Below, in pieces: positions 25,101 to 33,018 of a DNA stretch of 64,000 bases. The stretch spans positions 7,969,534 to 8,033,533 of the forward strand of contig OX442422.1 of the NCBI GenBank assembly GCA_949361645.1, written 5' to 3'. The stretch comes from Spongilla lacustris. Lineage: Eukaryota > Porifera > Demospongiae > Spongillida > Spongillidae. Both the position numbers and the translations under genes were made by a program. The first letter of the stretch is position 1, and every line of letters starts with the position of its first letter. Under the pieces are notes generated by a model. It ran no database searches. It was not told where the DNA came from and was given only the letters and a program-made list of their open reading frames with translations.

Positions 25101-28100
25101 TTCCACACCTGGTGTTGAAGTGAACATTAAAGATAGAGTGAGTTTTTGTCCATTGAATGTTAGTAATACAGGGAAGGGTAAGAGCATCTTATTTCCACTC
25201 CTGGTGTTGATGTGAGAATATATTCTTAAAATGCATTGAAAGGTGAATATGTAGTTTACAGAGCTACCATGTAGATGGGAAACCATGTCAGTAATGAGCT
25301 CTACCATTGGTGAAGTCCAGTTCTACTATGTTTTGAAAAGCTTCCAAAACCTTATTTGCTTATAGCTACATGTATATCTAACATTACTGTGACAAGAATT
25401 GGGCTTTAATTGTACACAAAACATGACAATTGAAAAAACGAATAGCGGTTATAAACTCTTTATTGATCACAACTCTGCTAGGTATGTAATCCAGGGTCCA
25501 AATGTACAGCTGATATGATCGATAAGTAGTCAACCTGGTTTGGAACTTGGTCGTAATTTATACCTATTAGAGGTCATTGTAGCGAAGAAGTCATGGGTTG
25601 TCTATATTTTCTATTACCAAAGCGCAGGTAAAGTCCATAACAGCATTGGAGAAGTATTAACTATAGTGAATGCTGTAAAAATGAGCCCCTTATGCCACTC
25701 AAAACATTGTCAAAGTTTTCAAGTGTATTGGGAGTACTTAATATTTTTCTTTTCTATTTGACAATAATTTTTCAATTCTACATGTTGTGATACCTTGAAA
25801 TACAAAAAATACATAGAAGCCGTTTGGTTTTCAAAAGTTATATTCGTTACATTTTTTGCCTCATTATGGTCCCATCTTAGCATAGCTATTTATATTAATG
25901 TGTCATCTCTAGACAGCGTTATTGGACAGATGTAGATCTATAGAAATATCAGCCCTGTTCCTTTGTGTCTCATTCATCTCTGTCCTTACCTTTTGTAATG
26001 AATTCAGTTAGTCTAGTGTGGTACTATTAACCGGGCTGAATTTTACGTACACATGTACAGCGATTTGGGCTACTCAAAATCCTACTATTCAGATCCCTAA
26101 TACTCCAATAATGTAAAAAAAGTGGCATGTTATTTTTATTTCCTCAATGCTGTTGCCGACTACCTGTGATGTATCCTGCCATTGCAAATTACACCATTGT
26201 GCTAATGAATTTCATCACAATATAAATACACGAAAATTACGTCATCAGTCAGGTGAATAAGAATGAAGTAAAATGAATGCCTGGTACACAAACCACCTAC
26301 ACCATATATACATTTGTAAATATCTGCAGAGGTAGTGATACTTCAGGTGATTGAACAGTAGTATTTGTCAGTTAAGTGTTTGCAGATAAGTTCAAATCAT
26401 TTCCAATGCATGAATCTGCCTAATTTTGCTGGTGGAAACAGTGATTCACACACATACACACTCACACTCATATGCATCCATCTTGCTTTCAATGCCCCCA
26501 TCTCTTTTCTTTGTTGAACTTCCTCCTCCTGGTTGTGCTTCTAGAACACCTCATCGGTGTCCATCCACAGTGCATGTCGGTACAGCTCCATTATGCTGAA
26601 CCTGCCACAGTTCATCTCACCAGTACCATATACATGGCCAGTTATACAGGAGGAGGAATTCTGCATATAAGAAATTTGCAATTCTATGGTACTGCTTTGC
26701 CATTCAATCAAATGTTACTGATTCCAACTTGACACCTTCAATTTTCCTATAAGGATTTGATAGATGACTGTGAAAAAAATAATTTATTCATGTTACCAAT
26801 TCCACTTTTGATCAATGATAATTATAGCTACCAAGCTGTGCCATTGTTTTATTCAACATTGCCCTTATGTAAGGATCATGCTCCTTAATAAGAACAATTA
26901 AAATTAAACGTTAAGCATGAAAAATTAATTTGCTTGTATGCACTTCACTTGAGTACATTCAAGCTAAGTCGTGAGCGATTTTCTTCGCACTGGCTATAAC
27001 TGTTCGTAGCGCCGATAAATTTCAAACCTATGTCGATTCATGCAGTAATTGATGCTGCCTCAAGCAATAATTACATTTCATTTTATGTTTTGCATGCGTT
27101 TATGTAGATAATTTCATTAAACCATCTGTGGTTTAATTATAAGTAATGTTTTCTTTGCAATATCACAATGTGAAGATAGAGAGGTATCTCCTGAGCTGTC
27201 ATAATAAAAAGCTGATTTTCATGAGTACCTTCTCTCTTATATACTTCACCATTTTGTTATTGTGTCACTTTTCACCAAGAACCCTATAGATCATATTCAC
27301 AAAAAGGTTTTCACGGCAATTGTATAAATTACATCTTAATTATTATGCACAGCATGCAACAGTAGTTAAGTTGACTTCAATGGTTTTGAATTTTCTTGAA
27401 AGGTATAAACACAAAAGCAAAGAACATAACAAAAAACTATACTGTCTAATAGGGCAAATTCTGTACACATTTGGTGCCCATTGCATTGCTTCAAAAATAG
27501 TTATATGTATTTCCTTATCCATTTTGCTTGCATTTTTTTCATTTGGTGTCACTAGGCCTGTACAATTTAACACTTAAGTTACTTACACCATCATTTTGAT
27601 TGAATCCATTCCAGGATGGTTATACTCCATTACACTTTACTTCAAGAGGAGGTCATACTACCTGTGTGGAACATCTCCTTTCCACTCCTGGTATTGACGT
27701 GAATATGAAAAATCTACAGCAACTAACTCCACTGATGATGGCTACTAAGTATGATGTAATCACATTGCTCCAAAAGTACTCTACCTGTTATGAAGATTAT
27801 CCTGTCCACACCTTCAATAAAGTTATACTTTGTGGGGATGCAGGGGCTGGCAGAGCTCTTTGGCAAAGGTAAAGTGGGTTTGAGGTGTGATTAAACTAAT
27901 TCAACAATTAAGGACCAAAGATTAGCCAGAGCAAGGGCTTTGTAGCCCACATGGCTATTTGTCTTTGTAGGTGAGAGGTGAATAACTCAATTTTTTTCAG
28001 CCTAGCTATAAATGTCTAGGTATAAATAGCCACCATTACATGCTAGTTACAAAATTTAGTGTCGCATCTGGACTGCTCTAGCGACTATGGCTTTGAATGG

Positions 28101-31100
28101 AGCTGCAAGTATAATACCATCCCTCATGAACCCTGGGCAAATAAAATTAACACCAGATTTCTAAGAAAAAGAGTCAGAAGGCCCCTAATTGTGCATATTT
28201 TTGGGTAGCTTAACTGTAGAAATACACCACTTCAGTACCCTTACATGTACTTTCTGAAACGAGTTACAGTGTACTCATAATTTTTCAAACCATTATCTTC
28301 AAAACCCTTTTAATTGTCTGTATGGCATGGCATTCTCTTACCTTCATAGGCCATTATTCAAAGGTCAAAGTCTGCTCAACGAACCGGACATGTGAAGGTG
28401 AGCTGTGTAGACAATTAAGGGCGTGGTGTATTCTTATTAGCTCGTTAAGATGACTATAATACCCACTGGTGGGTGGGGAGGTGGTCATACATGTAGTTCT
28501 AAGCCTTAAATGTATATTGATGATTTCTTCTATACTGAGTCATGGAGATGGAGATTGTCTGTGTTCTTTATGTTCCATATTTGTACGAGTCACTTATGTA
28601 CAGGTAAATCTACCTAAAGAGCGGCTCCAGGGTGAGTATTTTAATTGAACGCTTAGAGAATAATCTTGTCTCCATTTCTGGCCCAAACCAGAGGGCCGGT
28701 TTGGCATTCAATGATTATGTCATGCACAGTAATATTGTACTAGATAACTTGGTACACAACTTTTCCTTACGGTGTGAGCAAGCATCAGTGTCACACCGAT
28801 GAGTTTGCTTTTATACAATGCATGTTAATTAGTTTAGTACTACATCATACTTCAAATATAAATATATTTCTTCAGCAAAAGCCAAATCTGGATGAGGTTG
28901 CCAAACCGCTGACAGCTGGTATTGTTTCATATCAAGTTCAGAACCTGAACTACAACATGATGCTCTACGACCTAGCTGGTCACCATAGCTACTACTCAAG
29001 TCATAGTTCTTTACTGGAGGCCATTTCCCTCACCAGTCCCTCCACCTTCCTCATGCTGGTGGATGTTAGTGTGGGCACTATAGAGGAAATCATTGCACAA
29101 ATGTACTATTGGTCAGCCATGATTAGCAATGTATGTCACAAGTGCCCTCAGCCATCATCCATCATAGTGGTGGGCACACATGCTGACATGGTGAAGATGG
29201 ATTATGTAATGGCTCTTGGAGAAGAAATAAAGAAATTAGCGAAAGGTATTTTTAAAAAGCACACCTTTGAACAGTTCATTGCTCTCAATGTCACTGAACA
29301 TGGTGATGATCTAAAGAACTTTCTTAGTTTGCTTGATGTGGTCAATGACAATGTACGACAGAGGTCTCCAGCCATCTCCCTCAGTAATCACTTGATGTAT
29401 GCTTTTTTGAATGACAAGGTTCCTTCATACCAAGAGGCTCTACCTATGTCACATCTCCTGTCCCTTCTAGACAAAGAAAAACCACAAGTTCTTCCAACAG
29501 AGAAATCCGAAATCATGACACTTCTGAACACTTTGGCTGAAAAGGGATTTATTGTCTACCTCCATACAGATAGTGATGATAGCTGGATAGTCCTTGACCA
29601 GGGCACATTGCTTGAGAAGGTCAATGGAGCCTTGTTTGCACCATCGTTCTTTAAAGAGCACCTCCCCATAGCCAGCAACACTGGGATCATCCCATTGGAT
29701 GTTCTTAAGAGCCACTTTCCAAACCACAACACTGCAATGATAGTTCAGTTTCTGATTCAACTTGAGTTATGTCAACACATCAGTCTGGAGCACATCAACA
29801 CAAACATGGCACCCAAATATCCATCATCATCTGATCTGTTGTTCTTCCCTCCTCTTATCAGTGAAGACAGACCACATTTCAAATCTGATGACATCAGCTA
29901 TCCTGAGAAATGCTTTGGATGGCTCTTGTCTACTAACAACATCCACCAGTTTTTCCCAAATCGCTTCCTTCATACACTTGTACTCAAATTGGCGTACGGC
30001 TTATGTCTACCTGATACAAATCGTACAATTGATACTGATATTCAGAATAAGAATCGCCAGTGCAAGGTGTGGAGATGTGGTATTAGCTGGAATAGTGTAA
30101 ATGCAGTGAGCACTGTCCTTGAGCTGATGGAACAATCACGAGACCTCTTCTTAGTGATGTCCTTTCCTGATCCCAGTGTACTAAATGAACTGATGCCTGT
30201 TCTTCAAACCATCAGGAATACCCTCAGTCAGTTCTGTCCATCCATAGCAGCAACAGAATACATTGTGGACCCTAGTAAGGCTAGCTCTGTGTTTACACAA
30301 GGCTGTTCTGTGACATCACTGATAAAAGTTCAGCTCTCTCACCTTCGATATGCTCTCAAAATTGGTAGGTCTTCTGTAGTGGACACGAACAATAAAGTGG
30401 TGGATCTTAAAAAATGGATCAGTGTGGAGCCATGCCTTCAAGATCTCGTGTCTATTGCTGTGAATGGTAAGGTGTTGGTAGTCTGTACCTAAGGGTTATT
30501 ATTTATTTAATCTCTACAGACACTGGCAATAATGGCAAATCTTCAATGTCTCATGTACTGGATGGTTAGTTTTTTACATTAATTTCATATCCTCCTCCTG
30601 CTTTACCTGGTCTACATGTACGTGTACTTTCATGTACGTGTAAGAGATGCTCTGATAGTCATTACAAATGTCAGCTAACCATAACTAGTTATATTAATGA
30701 TTAAGATACCTGATTTGCCATGATGTGTTAAAGTCCTTCACTAATTGCATGTGTTCTCCACATTCTAGAAGAAGCAGCACAAGTGAACAATTCATCATCG
30801 ACCTCTATTAGTGGAATGAAACGAATTTCGATTGGATCATCAACAGATATGGAAACATCAATACCCAAACGAATAAAACATTCAGAAGATGTTCAGCCTT
30901 CTTTGGGCATGCCTCCTGAAGGTGAATTGTTAGCTATGTTATAGGTACTTTGTGTACAAAAGGAATAATGTATGGGAGCTTGGGCATGCAATTCCATCAA
31001 TCACCTCATATACTACAGGTGCCATATAATTGAATAGCTAAGGTGCCTAACATGCTGTATTAAAGATTAAAAATTTCTACATTGTAGAAGAAGCAGCACA

Positions 31101-31873
31101 AGGAAGTATATTTTCACAGCAGCAACCATCTCCCATATCACCACAGCAAAACTCAATGGGAGTAAAACGAGGGCAAAATGGATCACCAACAGATACCGAA
31201 CCACCAACAGCCAAACAAAGTAAACATTAATCATTTGCACTTTTTATGTTTTTATGTTCTGAAGAAAACCATAGCAGCCGAAACTTTTATGGTTTCCACA
31301 CCACTGTTATGGTTATAACCATTGTTATTGTATTAGGGGTGACAAATTTGTAATGCATTATATTGTATGAAGCAGTCCCCAATGCATACATATATTTATA
31401 ATTATGATATATTTTATTGCGTTAAAATGGGAACACCGATTTATAATTGATCAAAAGTTTAAAAAGCACAGCCATATTGACAACTATTTTTTGTAAATAG
31501 TATGGTGTACATGTAGCTATGCCATGTATTGTACTCCTCTATAGAACAAGATGTCACCGCTACCCAAGAATCCCCCACACTGGAGCAGTTATTGCACTTC
31601 ACTGGCAAAACCAGGACATTCAATGTGGTTGCCCAGGTGGGAACTGCATACTCAAAGATGGGAGTCTTCCTTCTGAAGGATCAGACTGGAGTTGTTGTGC
31701 AGGCTATGGAAAATGAGCACATGAGGGATGCCGAGAAGATCAACATGGCCATTTTCAGTCAATGGCTCCAAGGGAAGGGAGCACAGCCTGTAGCCTGGTC
31801 AACACTGATAGGTGTGTTGAGGAAGATAGGTCTGAGTGCATTGGCTGATGATATTGAAGGTGGTCTGATGTAG
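355..31873 (+). CDS. Ankyrin-Roc-COR-Death protein gene (5' end outside window)
   Basis: This is a multi-exon gene, probably encoding a large cytoplasmic scaffold/GTPase of the ROCO superfamily. Reading left to right there are about 30 one-repeat ankyrin exons (entries below), a Roc GTPase and COR block (28876-30466), three linker exons and a Death domain (31545-31873, stop at 31871). Position 1 of the window reads gtgagt, identical to donors after other type A exons, so at least one more exon lies upstream. The layout resembles DAPK1 (kinase-ANK-Roc-COR-Death), but no kinase is visible here. Ankyrin exons are all phase 0, so they can be added or lost without frameshift. Known family roles are cell-death and stress signalling; the role of this gene is inference. 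It could be several genes or partly a pseudogene: two exons have lost splice signals, the Roc P-loop is degenerate and the 27868-28876 junction does not close in frame. A candidate poly(A) signal AATAAA lies at 32057. Confidence 0.7.
1891..3508 (+). CDS. Ankyrin exons, block 1 (types B, C, B, B)
   Basis: Exons are 1891-1992 (type B), 2743-2838 (type C), 3175-3276 (B) and 3407-3508 (B). Type B encodes a 34-residue repeat with TPLY/F, ACxxGH, VVQTLLGAGADVNIA. Type C encodes 32 residues with SPLW, GHLEVVK, LIE. Acceptors read ccttag or tattacag and donors gtaagt or gttggt. The last B exon of each block ends ATSD and the inner ones ARSN, which is a block signature. A possible 9-nt exon sits at 3046-3054. 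Confidence 0.8.
2854..2922 (+). repeat. (CCCT)n microsatellite
   Basis: A tetranucleotide CCCT array lies immediately downstream of the type C ankyrin exon donor. It gives false ORFs on both strands (proline/serine-rich and glycine/arginine/glutamate-rich). Confidence 0.9.
3046..3054 (+). CDS. Candidate 9-nt microexon (Asp-Arg-Asp)
   Basis: GACAGAGAT is flanked by cctag and gtaagt, is phase 0, and stands upstream of the first B exon of the block. The same element recurs at 7753, 9324, 10489, 11617, 12774 and 13696, always followed by gtaagt. In the later copies the acceptor is cgccgag or caccgag, which is weak. It would insert DRD between repeats. It may instead be the relic of a decayed exon whose donor has been carried along by block duplication. 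Confidence 0.3.
4080..4395 (-). repeat. Divergent inverted copies of the 61-bp repeat
   Basis: Recurrent words such as GGGGTTAATAGACATGGGTGTGGCC are the reverse complement of words in the array to the right (GGCCACACCCATG, CATTAACCCC). This stretch therefore holds about five diverged units in opposite orientation, making an imperfect long palindrome with 4396-5515. Confidence 0.65.
4396..5515 (+). repeat. 61-bp tandem repeat array (about 18 copies)
   Basis: The unit runs CATTAACCCCAAAGCATCTC, then ACTCACTGACCACACCC, ATGGGACCTCTGTGC and CGCAGAGGT. Most copies are 61 bp. Copies between 5161 and 5400 have lost one base (60 bp), which creates a spurious open frame of 20-residue repeats. There is no coding evidence. 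The array lies inside the 3573-6680 element. Confidence 0.9.
5655..6593 (+). repeat. GGTGCT-based 6/12/18-bp minisatellite
   Basis: Higher-order units are built from GGTGCTATGACT, GGTGCTGTGGCT and GTGACT. Because all units are multiples of six, frames stay open for 170 codons (5660-6169) and 176 codons (6066-6593), giving Ala/Gly/Thr/Met/Val-rich translations. There is no flanking splice signal or promoter. It most likely expanded non-coding DNA inside the element. Confidence 0.85.
6849..6996 (+). repeat. (TCAC)n microsatellite
   Basis: A TCAC array with interspersed CGCT variants. Equivalent arrays recur at 8437-8499, 10247-10315, 11405-11443, 12540-12600, 13467-13506 and 14536-14599, each at the same place in the duplicated ankyrin block. 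Confidence 0.9.
7340..8225 (+). CDS. Ankyrin exons, block 2 (C, B, B)
   Basis: Exons are 7340-7435 (type C, 96 nt), 7882-7983 (B) and 8124-8225 (B, 102 nt). Acceptors read gtattacag and ccttag; donors are gttggt, gtaagt and gtgagt. The first B exon reads TPLNGACQEGH where sisters read TPLYVACQEGH. The candidate microexon lies at 7753-7761, and a CT-rich tract at 7465-7610 follows the C exon. Confidence 0.8.
8437..8499 (+). repeat. (TCAC)n microsatellite
   Basis: An uninterrupted TCAC array in the intron between ankyrin blocks, orthologous in position to the array at 6849. Confidence 0.9.
8844..10027 (+). CDS. Ankyrin exons, block 3 (C, B, B, B)
   Basis: Exons are 8844-8939 (type C), 9453-9554, 9695-9796 and 9926-10027 (type B, 102 nt each). 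All are phase 0 with intact acceptors (tattacag, ccttag) and gtaagt-type donors (gttggt after C). The middle B exon has Glu for Asp in GAGAEVN. The candidate microexon lies at 9324-9332. This is the last block with a complete type C exon; the next four blocks lack it. Confidence 0.8.
9019..9180 (+). repeat. (CCCT)n microsatellite, longest copy
   Basis: About 160 bp of CCCT with two CCTT interruptions follow the type C exon. This is strong purine/pyrimidine strand asymmetry and a likely slippage and recombination site. Confidence 0.9.
10247..10345 (+). repeat. (TCAC)n fused to short (CCCT)n
   Basis: A TCAC array runs directly into a short CCCT array and then into the sequence that normally follows the type C exon. 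The type C exon and about 500 bp of flank are missing, as also at 11405-11475, 12540-12630 and 13467-13550. Confidence 0.85.
10618..11194 (+). CDS. Ankyrin exons, block 4 (B, B, B)
   Basis: Exons are 10618-10719, 10860-10961 and 11093-11194, each 102 nt and phase 0 with ccttag acceptors and gtaagt donors. Exons 2 and 3 share the variants VCKNGHHGAVQTLL, showing recent duplication. The candidate microexon lies at 10489-10497. Confidence 0.8.
11746..12331 (+). CDS. Ankyrin exons, block 5 (B, B, B)
   Basis: Exons are 11746-11847, 11988-12089 and 12230-12331. They are nearly identical to block 4 including introns; the offset between blocks is about 1128 bp. The middle exon has DVNMARSN for DVNIARSN. 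The candidate microexon lies at 11617-11625. Confidence 0.8.
12903..13246 (+). CDS. Ankyrin exons, block 6 (B, B)
   Basis: Exons are 12903-13004 and 13145-13246, with intact splice signals. The block has two rather than three B exons, so it differs from blocks 4 and 5 by one exon-intron unit of about 240 bp. The candidate microexon lies at 12774-12782. Confidence 0.8.
13735..13866. mobile_element. 132-bp palindromic MITE
   Basis: The arms CACTGCAAAAAACAAAGAGTG and, as reverse complement of the right end, CACTGCTAAAAACAAAGAGTG continue through AATCTATTGAAGATTAAACC to give nearly full-length self-complementarity around a short centre. Sister blocks read AACTGCAACACTGC without interruption, so the insertion is precise, with CA on both flanks (13733-13734 and 13867-13868). 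It would fold into a long hairpin. The family is not assigned. Confidence 0.85.
13960..14303 (+). CDS. Ankyrin exons, block 7 (B intact, B with mutated acceptor)
   Basis: Exon 13960-14061 is normal. Exon 14202-14303 has a good donor, but its acceptor reads ccttgg where every sister copy reads ccttag, so the invariant AG is lost. It also has MVFKNGHYG where sisters have the ankyrin Cys (MACQNGHHG). It is probably skipped or spliced at a cryptic site. Skipping keeps frame because the exon is 102 nt. Confidence 0.75.
15317..17125 (+). pseudogene. DDE transposase of the Tc1-like element (two frameshifts)
   Basis: The product would cut and paste the surrounding element. ATG at 15317 opens an N-terminal part that leaves frame at a seven-A run (15617-15623). 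The main frame continues from there to 16877. The last part (to 17125) is entered only after a six-T run (16850-16855). One base difference in each homopolymer would join the frames. Acidic residues fit a DDE triad: Asp in HDESTF (codon 16290), Asp in LFLFDNAPSH (16569) and Glu in LSPIERVW (16886). Spacing is 93 and about 106 residues, much longer between D2 and E than the DD34-41E of typical Tc1/mariner. An HTH-like region lies at SGYSDRTIRSW. The gene is either recently decayed or intact with homopolymer assembly errors. Confidence 0.75.
17282..17981. mobile_element. 700-bp TTAA-flanked MITE nested in the Tc1-like element
   Basis: The ends TACCACGTCCGCGAGTAAAG and, as reverse complement of the right end, TACCGCGTCCGCGAGTTAAG are flanked by TTAA on each side (17278-17281 and 17982-17985). 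Homology between the arms continues through a CTAAAA-rich stretch. There is no ORF of note. TTAA duplication fits piggyBac- or Kolobok-mobilised elements. The termini differ from those of the TTAA element at 43576-48466, so a different transposase is implied. Confidence 0.75.
18732..18827 (+). pseudogene. Type C ankyrin exon with deleted donor
   Basis: The acceptor (attgcag) and the first 30 codons of a type C repeat are intact, but the end of the exon, its gttggt donor and following bases are missing. Where sisters read ACTGACAAGGTTGG and continue to TTTATTCTCC, this copy jumps from ACTGA to TTTATTCTCC, a deletion of about 25 bp. No nearby consensus donor was found. It lies just right of the Tc1-like insertion and represents the 3' half of the block cut by that insertion. 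Confidence 0.7.
19000..20885. other. Intron/intergenic stretch without recognised gene
   Basis: AT-rich sequence between the last type C copy and the next type A ankyrin exon. Frames are short and no protein family, RNA gene or element ends were recognised. Confidence 0.6.
20886..25137 (+). CDS. Type A ankyrin exons, 3' group (five exons)
   Basis: Exons are 20886-20987 (102 nt), 21147-21242 (96), 23966-24067 (102), 24691-24795 (105) and 25036-25137 (102). All are phase 0 with ccag, tcag or gcag acceptors. Each encodes the TPLHLAARxGHTTCVEHLLSTPGIDVNIKD-type repeat. Exon 23966 ends in a GC donor (AAG|gcgagt) and has TLLHH for TPLHL. Exon 24691 starts two residues earlier and reads TPLHWAAGEG. 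They lie further apart than the B exons, with 0.2-2.7 kb introns. Confidence 0.78.
22131..22402. repeat. 135-bp direct tandem duplication
   Basis: Copies 22131-22265 and 22268-22402 begin ATGCATATTGATAGTACATC and differ at only about two positions. No reading frame is shared, so this is a recent intronic duplication. Confidence 0.9.
22967..23023. mobile_element. 57-bp palindromic insertion with 9-bp direct repeats
   Basis: The arms GTTGGACATGGCCCAACTACC and, as reverse complement of the right half, GTTGGACGTGGCCCGGCTACC form a hairpin. The element is flanked by TACTTCCTG at 22958-22966 and 23024-23032. The size suggests a MITE or remnant of a transposon making 8-9-bp target duplications, such as hAT. 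Confidence 0.6.
25138..27614. other. 2.5-kb intron-like stretch
   Basis: An AT-rich stretch between ankyrin exons. At 25183-25215 there is a short decayed echo of a type A exon (words matching CTTTCCACTCCTGGTGTTGATGTGA), with no acceptor or full frame. Otherwise nothing was recognised. Confidence 0.6.
27615..27868 (+). CDS. Last ankyrin repeat and start of Roc GTPase (P-loop)
   Basis: The exon is 254 nt with acceptor cattccag and donor AAAG|gtaaag. It encodes a final type A repeat (TPLHFTSRGGH), a half repeat (LTPLMMATKYDVITLLQKY) and then KVILCGDAGAGRALWQ. The last segment aligns with a Walker A motif GxxGxGK(S/T) preceded by a beta strand, as expected for the start of Roc. Arg and Ala stand where Lys and Ser/Thr are needed for phosphate and magnesium binding. 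The exon ends in phase 2, while the next clear exon (28876) starts in phase 0, so an exon is missing from the model or the gene is damaged here. Confidence 0.7.
28876..30466 (+). CDS. Roc GTPase core and COR domain exon
   Basis: A 1591-nt exon opened by atttcttcag and closed by AATG|gtaagg (phase 1). The N-terminal part has switch I-like KPLTAGIVSY, the DxxG motif in YDLAGHHSYYSS, a FLMLVDVS strand and the THAD base-recognition motif in IIVVGTHADMV. All are typical of Roc domains in metazoan ROCO proteins. The remainder (about 350 residues: winged-helix-like LPTEKSEIMTLLNTLAEKGF, IIPLDVLKSHFPNHN, LLFFPPLISEDRP) fits COR, the dimerisation module. The reading frame is open over the whole exon, suggesting constraint. 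No kinase domain follows. Confidence 0.8.
30520..31219 (+). CDS. Three linker exons between COR and Death domain
   Basis: Exons are 30520-30564 (45 nt), 30769-30921 (153 nt) and 31088-31219 (132 nt), all phase 1 to phase 1 with clean tag/cag acceptors. They encode a Ser/Thr/Pro-rich, probably disordered linker. The last two both start EEAAQ and share an MKR or VKR ... GS.TD.E ... PK or AK pattern, so one arose by duplication of the other. Phases join the COR exon to the Death exon without a break. Confidence 0.7.
31545..31873 (+). CDS. Death-domain terminal exon
   Basis: A 329-nt exon with acceptor ctctatag and stop TAG at 31871. The last about 90 residues show the Death-fold pattern, with an amphipathic helix-rich stretch, then NMAIFSQWLQGKG, AWSTLIGVLRKIGLSALADDIE and a short end. 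The WxxLIxVLRxxGLxxLAxxIE signature is characteristic of Death domains in DAPK-, UNC5- and ankyrin-type proteins. It implies homotypic interaction with other Death-domain proteins. AATAAA lies 184 bp downstream. Confidence 0.8.
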
Positions 31874-33018
31874 TAACACTTAAGGTTTACATTTGATGCA
31901 TGTTAGTTTTATTTGTATTAGAAGAGTGTTCATGCTGTTAACATATGCATTTTACATGAACTGGGAGACCACCTGATCATTTTAAAATGTTAGTTCATTT
32001 CAATTTAGATGTGAAAACTGTTCATTGTCCTGAGGTCTTGGTACAGTAATAGCTTAAATAAACTACCGTGGCATCAAATTAATTAGCCTATCATTTATCA
32101 ATGGAAGATTACTAATTACATGTATGTTTGTCTACCTTTGCCTAAGGGATCTCTGCATTTCATGACACAAACTTTGGTTAGCACAAAAAATGTATACTGG
32201 AATGGTAAATGCCTAATACGTAGACTGTTAGCTCTACGTGTAACAATTGGTAGCGTTTTTCAATCCATGTTGCGAAAATGAACCGTGGATTCTGACATCA
32301 CAAAAGTAAGGTTAACCCACTAATGTTCAGGTTTTACTATGTTAACCTTACACTGACCATGTGCAAGACGACATTAAGTGTGTGACTAGAATTAGTGACG
32401 GGATGAGATGTTATAGTAGCAGGGGTGGTGGTTATCATGTAGGGACTGGGGGTGTGGTTGTGGGACATGTTTGATGATGAAGGGGAGCTAAAGATGAGGT
32501 GACCTGTGAGATCATAGTACAAGGTGTTTCACAAAAATGTTCATGCATATTACACTATATAATTGCTTGAAACAAGAATACATCTAGTAATTTAATTTAA
32601 TGTTGATTTTAAAAAATCTCGAAACCTATGGGCCTCCTGTATCAAAAACATACAGGATTTCGACCCAAAATGGAAGCATATTGTAGTTTTTACGACACTT
32701 CACATGCAAAAGGTTATTCGTGTCCTCATTAATAATAATTGAAGCTATAGAGCTAGAGATGGGGGGATCAAGGGGGTGTTACTATCAATATAGTTTTCAA
32801 TGCAATGCAAATAGTAATAATATATCGTTTAATTTGTAACTGATAGTTCCAATATGTTTGAATCAAGGTTAATTAAATAAATAGTTTTCTTTTTATGTCA
32901 CCAATCCAAATACCCAATACATCACCATTTTAAAATCTCTACATTCACAGAACTCTGAAGCTTCATATATAAAACAACCATCTCGATGAACAAAAACACA
33001 TGTACAAAAGCCCCTGTC
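31874..33018. other. Intergenic region between convergent genes
   Basis: It contains the candidate AATAAA at 32057-32062 for the Roc/Death gene and an 11-bp-arm inverted repeat at 32306-32351 (GTAAGGTTAAC / GTTAACCTTAC). No gene was recognised. The ends of the Roc/Death gene (+) and NDUFAF5 (-) face each other here. Confidence 0.6.

Noticed and set aside
28604..28631. 28-nt exon carrying a GKST-like P-loop
   Set aside because: It has good splice signals and the right length for phase, but reads a stop codon when joined to the neighbouring exon.
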